DNA of 7,055 bases, taken from Candidatus Coatesiibacteriota bacterium (GTDB taxonomy: Bacteria > RBG-13-66-14). Location: the NCBI GenBank assembly GCA_030631385.1, contig DAOVLG010000081.1, positions 1-7,055 of the forward strand. Reading direction: 5' to 3'. The notes beneath the pieces are model-generated. The model saw nothing but the letters and a program-made list of their open reading frames with translations, searched no databases and was not told the DNA's origin. Positions 6,152 through 7,055 of this stretch are shown here, one piece after another; the first letter of the stretch is position 1, and each line of letters starts with the position of its first letter. A program made the position numbers and the translations under genes.

Positions 6152-6457
6152 ATGCTGACTCCGGTTCAAAGGGCGGAATCAGATGCCCACTCTTTAGTCG
6201 TCAGCGCCGAGGGTTTGGCAAAGAACGAACTCGCGCGCGCCCGCAAAAGAGCTCTGGAGATGGTTAAGGCCAGGGAGTCCACCGCCCGGGAAGAGGTTCA
6301 ACAGATGGTCGCCTCGTCGGTTGAGCTTGGCGAGGACGAGGCCGCAGACATCCTGGCGCGCAGCCGGAAGGGTATCGAGGCGATGGGTAATAAGGCTACA
6401 GAGCGGACGGGTGATGCCTGTAGGGTTATCGTAGAACGCATCACGGGCACCGGGTAA
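6152..6457 (+). CDS. V/A-type ATPase coiled-coil peripheral stalk subunit (G/H type)
   Basis: A 101-residue, highly charged, all-helical protein. Heptad-like Ala, Glu, Arg and Lys patterns (AESDAHSLVVSAEG, ARARKRALEMVKA, EDEAADILARSRKGIEAM) predict one long coiled coil. It lacks a signal peptide, a membrane segment and any enzymatic motif. This is the character of the small stalk subunit (AhaH or G type) that pairs with subunit E to hold the catalytic head against the membrane part. The assignment rests on that composition, on length, and on subunit I starting seven bases after the TAA stop, the H-I order of archaeal-type operons. ATG 6152 is chosen because it gives the family's short N-terminus and has a weak GGA seven bases upstream. 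ATG 6131 would add seven residues. The frame also opens from a TTG at 6017, but that triplet belongs to the -35 element. Confidence 0.75.
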   Translation: MLTPVQRAESDAHSLVVSAEGLAKNELARARKRALEMVKARESTAREEVQQMVASSVELGEDEAADILARSRKGIEAMGNKATERTGDACRVIVERITGTG

Positions 6458-6463
6458 AAGTCA

Positions 6464-7055
6464 ATGGCCAACGCACGAGTTCAGCGCATAGAGATCATCC
6501 TCCACGCCAGCGCCAGAGATGACCTTCTCGGGTCCTTGGCCAACGCGGGCGCCGTGGAGCTCGAAAGCGCCGATCCCGAGGAACTAAGTCGTCTCGGAGC
6601 GCCCTGTCGAGTCCGGGCCGAGGAGGCCAGCCGCAGTTTTACCCTTTTGCGAGGAGCCCTGGACTACCTGGACAAATTCGCGCCCAAGGCCGGTTTCTTT
6701 GCGGGGATGATGGGCCACAAGGTGGAGGTTACCTCCGCCGAGCTCGAGCAGCGCTTGAAAAGCTTTGGTGCCGTGAAGTTCGCCGCGGCGGTCCTCGCCG
6801 TGGCGGCCAGAGGTGCAGAAACCCGGCCGCGTCTCGGCCGTTTAGCCGAAGAGGCAGAGCTCCTCGTCTCCTGGCTGGGGCTCCAGATACCCCCAGACTC
6901 ACTCGGCGCCACCGAAAACACCGTCTCCGCCGCTTTTTCTATCAACCCGCAGTACATCCCCCAGCTTAACCGAACGCTCACCGAAGGGGTCGGCGAGTTG
7001 TTCGAGCTCCTAAACCTGGGTGTGGCGGCAGACCTTGGGGCGTCGGCCGTCTCGG
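6464..7055 (+). CDS. V/A-type ATPase subunit I, N-terminal part (cut by window end)
   Basis: Translation from ATG 6464 stays open for 197 codons to the window edge, so the gene is partial at its 3' end. Subunit I (homologue of eukaryotic subunit a) is usually over 600 residues. Its N-terminal cytoplasmic half forms stalk contacts, and its C-terminal membrane half carries the ion path. Only the cytoplasmic half is present here. The family layout is recognisable: a first alpha/beta unit beginning MANARVQRIEIIL with LANAGAVELE (25-34), the helix ALDYLDKFAPKAGFFAG (65-81), a second helical stretch to W137, and the conserved turn LGLQIPPDSLGATENTVSAAF (138-158) that opens the next alpha/beta domain. 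It begins seven bases after the stop of the stalk subunit gene with no clear Shine-Dalgarno site, so translation may be coupled. Confidence 0.85.
   Translation, partial: MANARVQRIEIILHASARDDLLGSLANAGAVELESADPEELSRLGAPCRVRAEEASRSFTLLRGALDYLDKFAPKAGFFAGMMGHKVEVTSAELEQRLKSFGAVKFAAAVLAVAARGAETRPRLGRLAEEAELLVSWLGLQIPPDSLGATENTVSAAFSINPQYIPQLNRTLTEGVGELFELLNLGVAADLGASAVS

Noticed and set aside
6664..6981. A 105-codon minus-strand frame
   Set aside because: It lies antisense inside subunit I, which gives a recognisable protein through to the window end.

Overview
The window looks like chromosomal DNA from an uncultivated, moderately GC-rich, diderm bacterium. A large secreted beta-strand-rich protein with a cleavable signal peptide implies an outer membrane, and Shine-Dalgarno sites and sigma70-like promoters are bacterial in style. 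Several genes are of types also common in archaea: a V/A-type ATPase locus, a DUF366 protein and an archaeal-style sugar-phosphate nucleotidylyltransferase with a left-handed beta-helix. This mix suggests a deep or candidate bacterial phylum. I cannot name the taxon from sequence alone.

Layout, left to right. Bases 1-225 hold no gene. They carry two structured repeats: a palindromic element at the left edge, and a double hairpin at 157-212 enclosed by a 5-bp inverted repeat. From 226 to 5917 all five genes are on the minus strand. Read in the direction of transcription they are: a predicted outer-membrane beta-barrel protein (5917-4028), with a strong promoter and a hairpin after its stop; a two-gene unit of a DUF366 protein (3890-3321) and a membrane-anchored hypothetical protein (3324-2644), overlapping by ATGA; a GlmU-like nucleotidylyltransferase/beta-helix protein (2571-1354), closed by an intrinsic terminator; and a MoxR-type AAA+ ATPase (1218-226), with a TTG start and a good Shine-Dalgarno site.

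From about 6017 to the right edge the plus strand carries the start of a V/A-type ATPase operon: a coiled-coil peripheral-stalk subunit (G/H type) and then the N-terminal 197 residues of subunit I, cut by the window end. The H-I order matches the head of archaeal-type A/V-ATPase operons, so K, E, C, F, A, B and D would be expected further right. This operon is divergent from the outer-membrane protein gene, and their promoters face away from each other in 5918-6151.

The genes do not form one obvious pathway. The plausible themes are envelope biogenesis (barrel protein, activated-sugar synthesis, MoxR chaperone), ion-driven energy conversion (ATPase), and one conserved two-gene unit of unknown function. 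I see no CRISPR array, insertion sequence, rRNA or tRNA.
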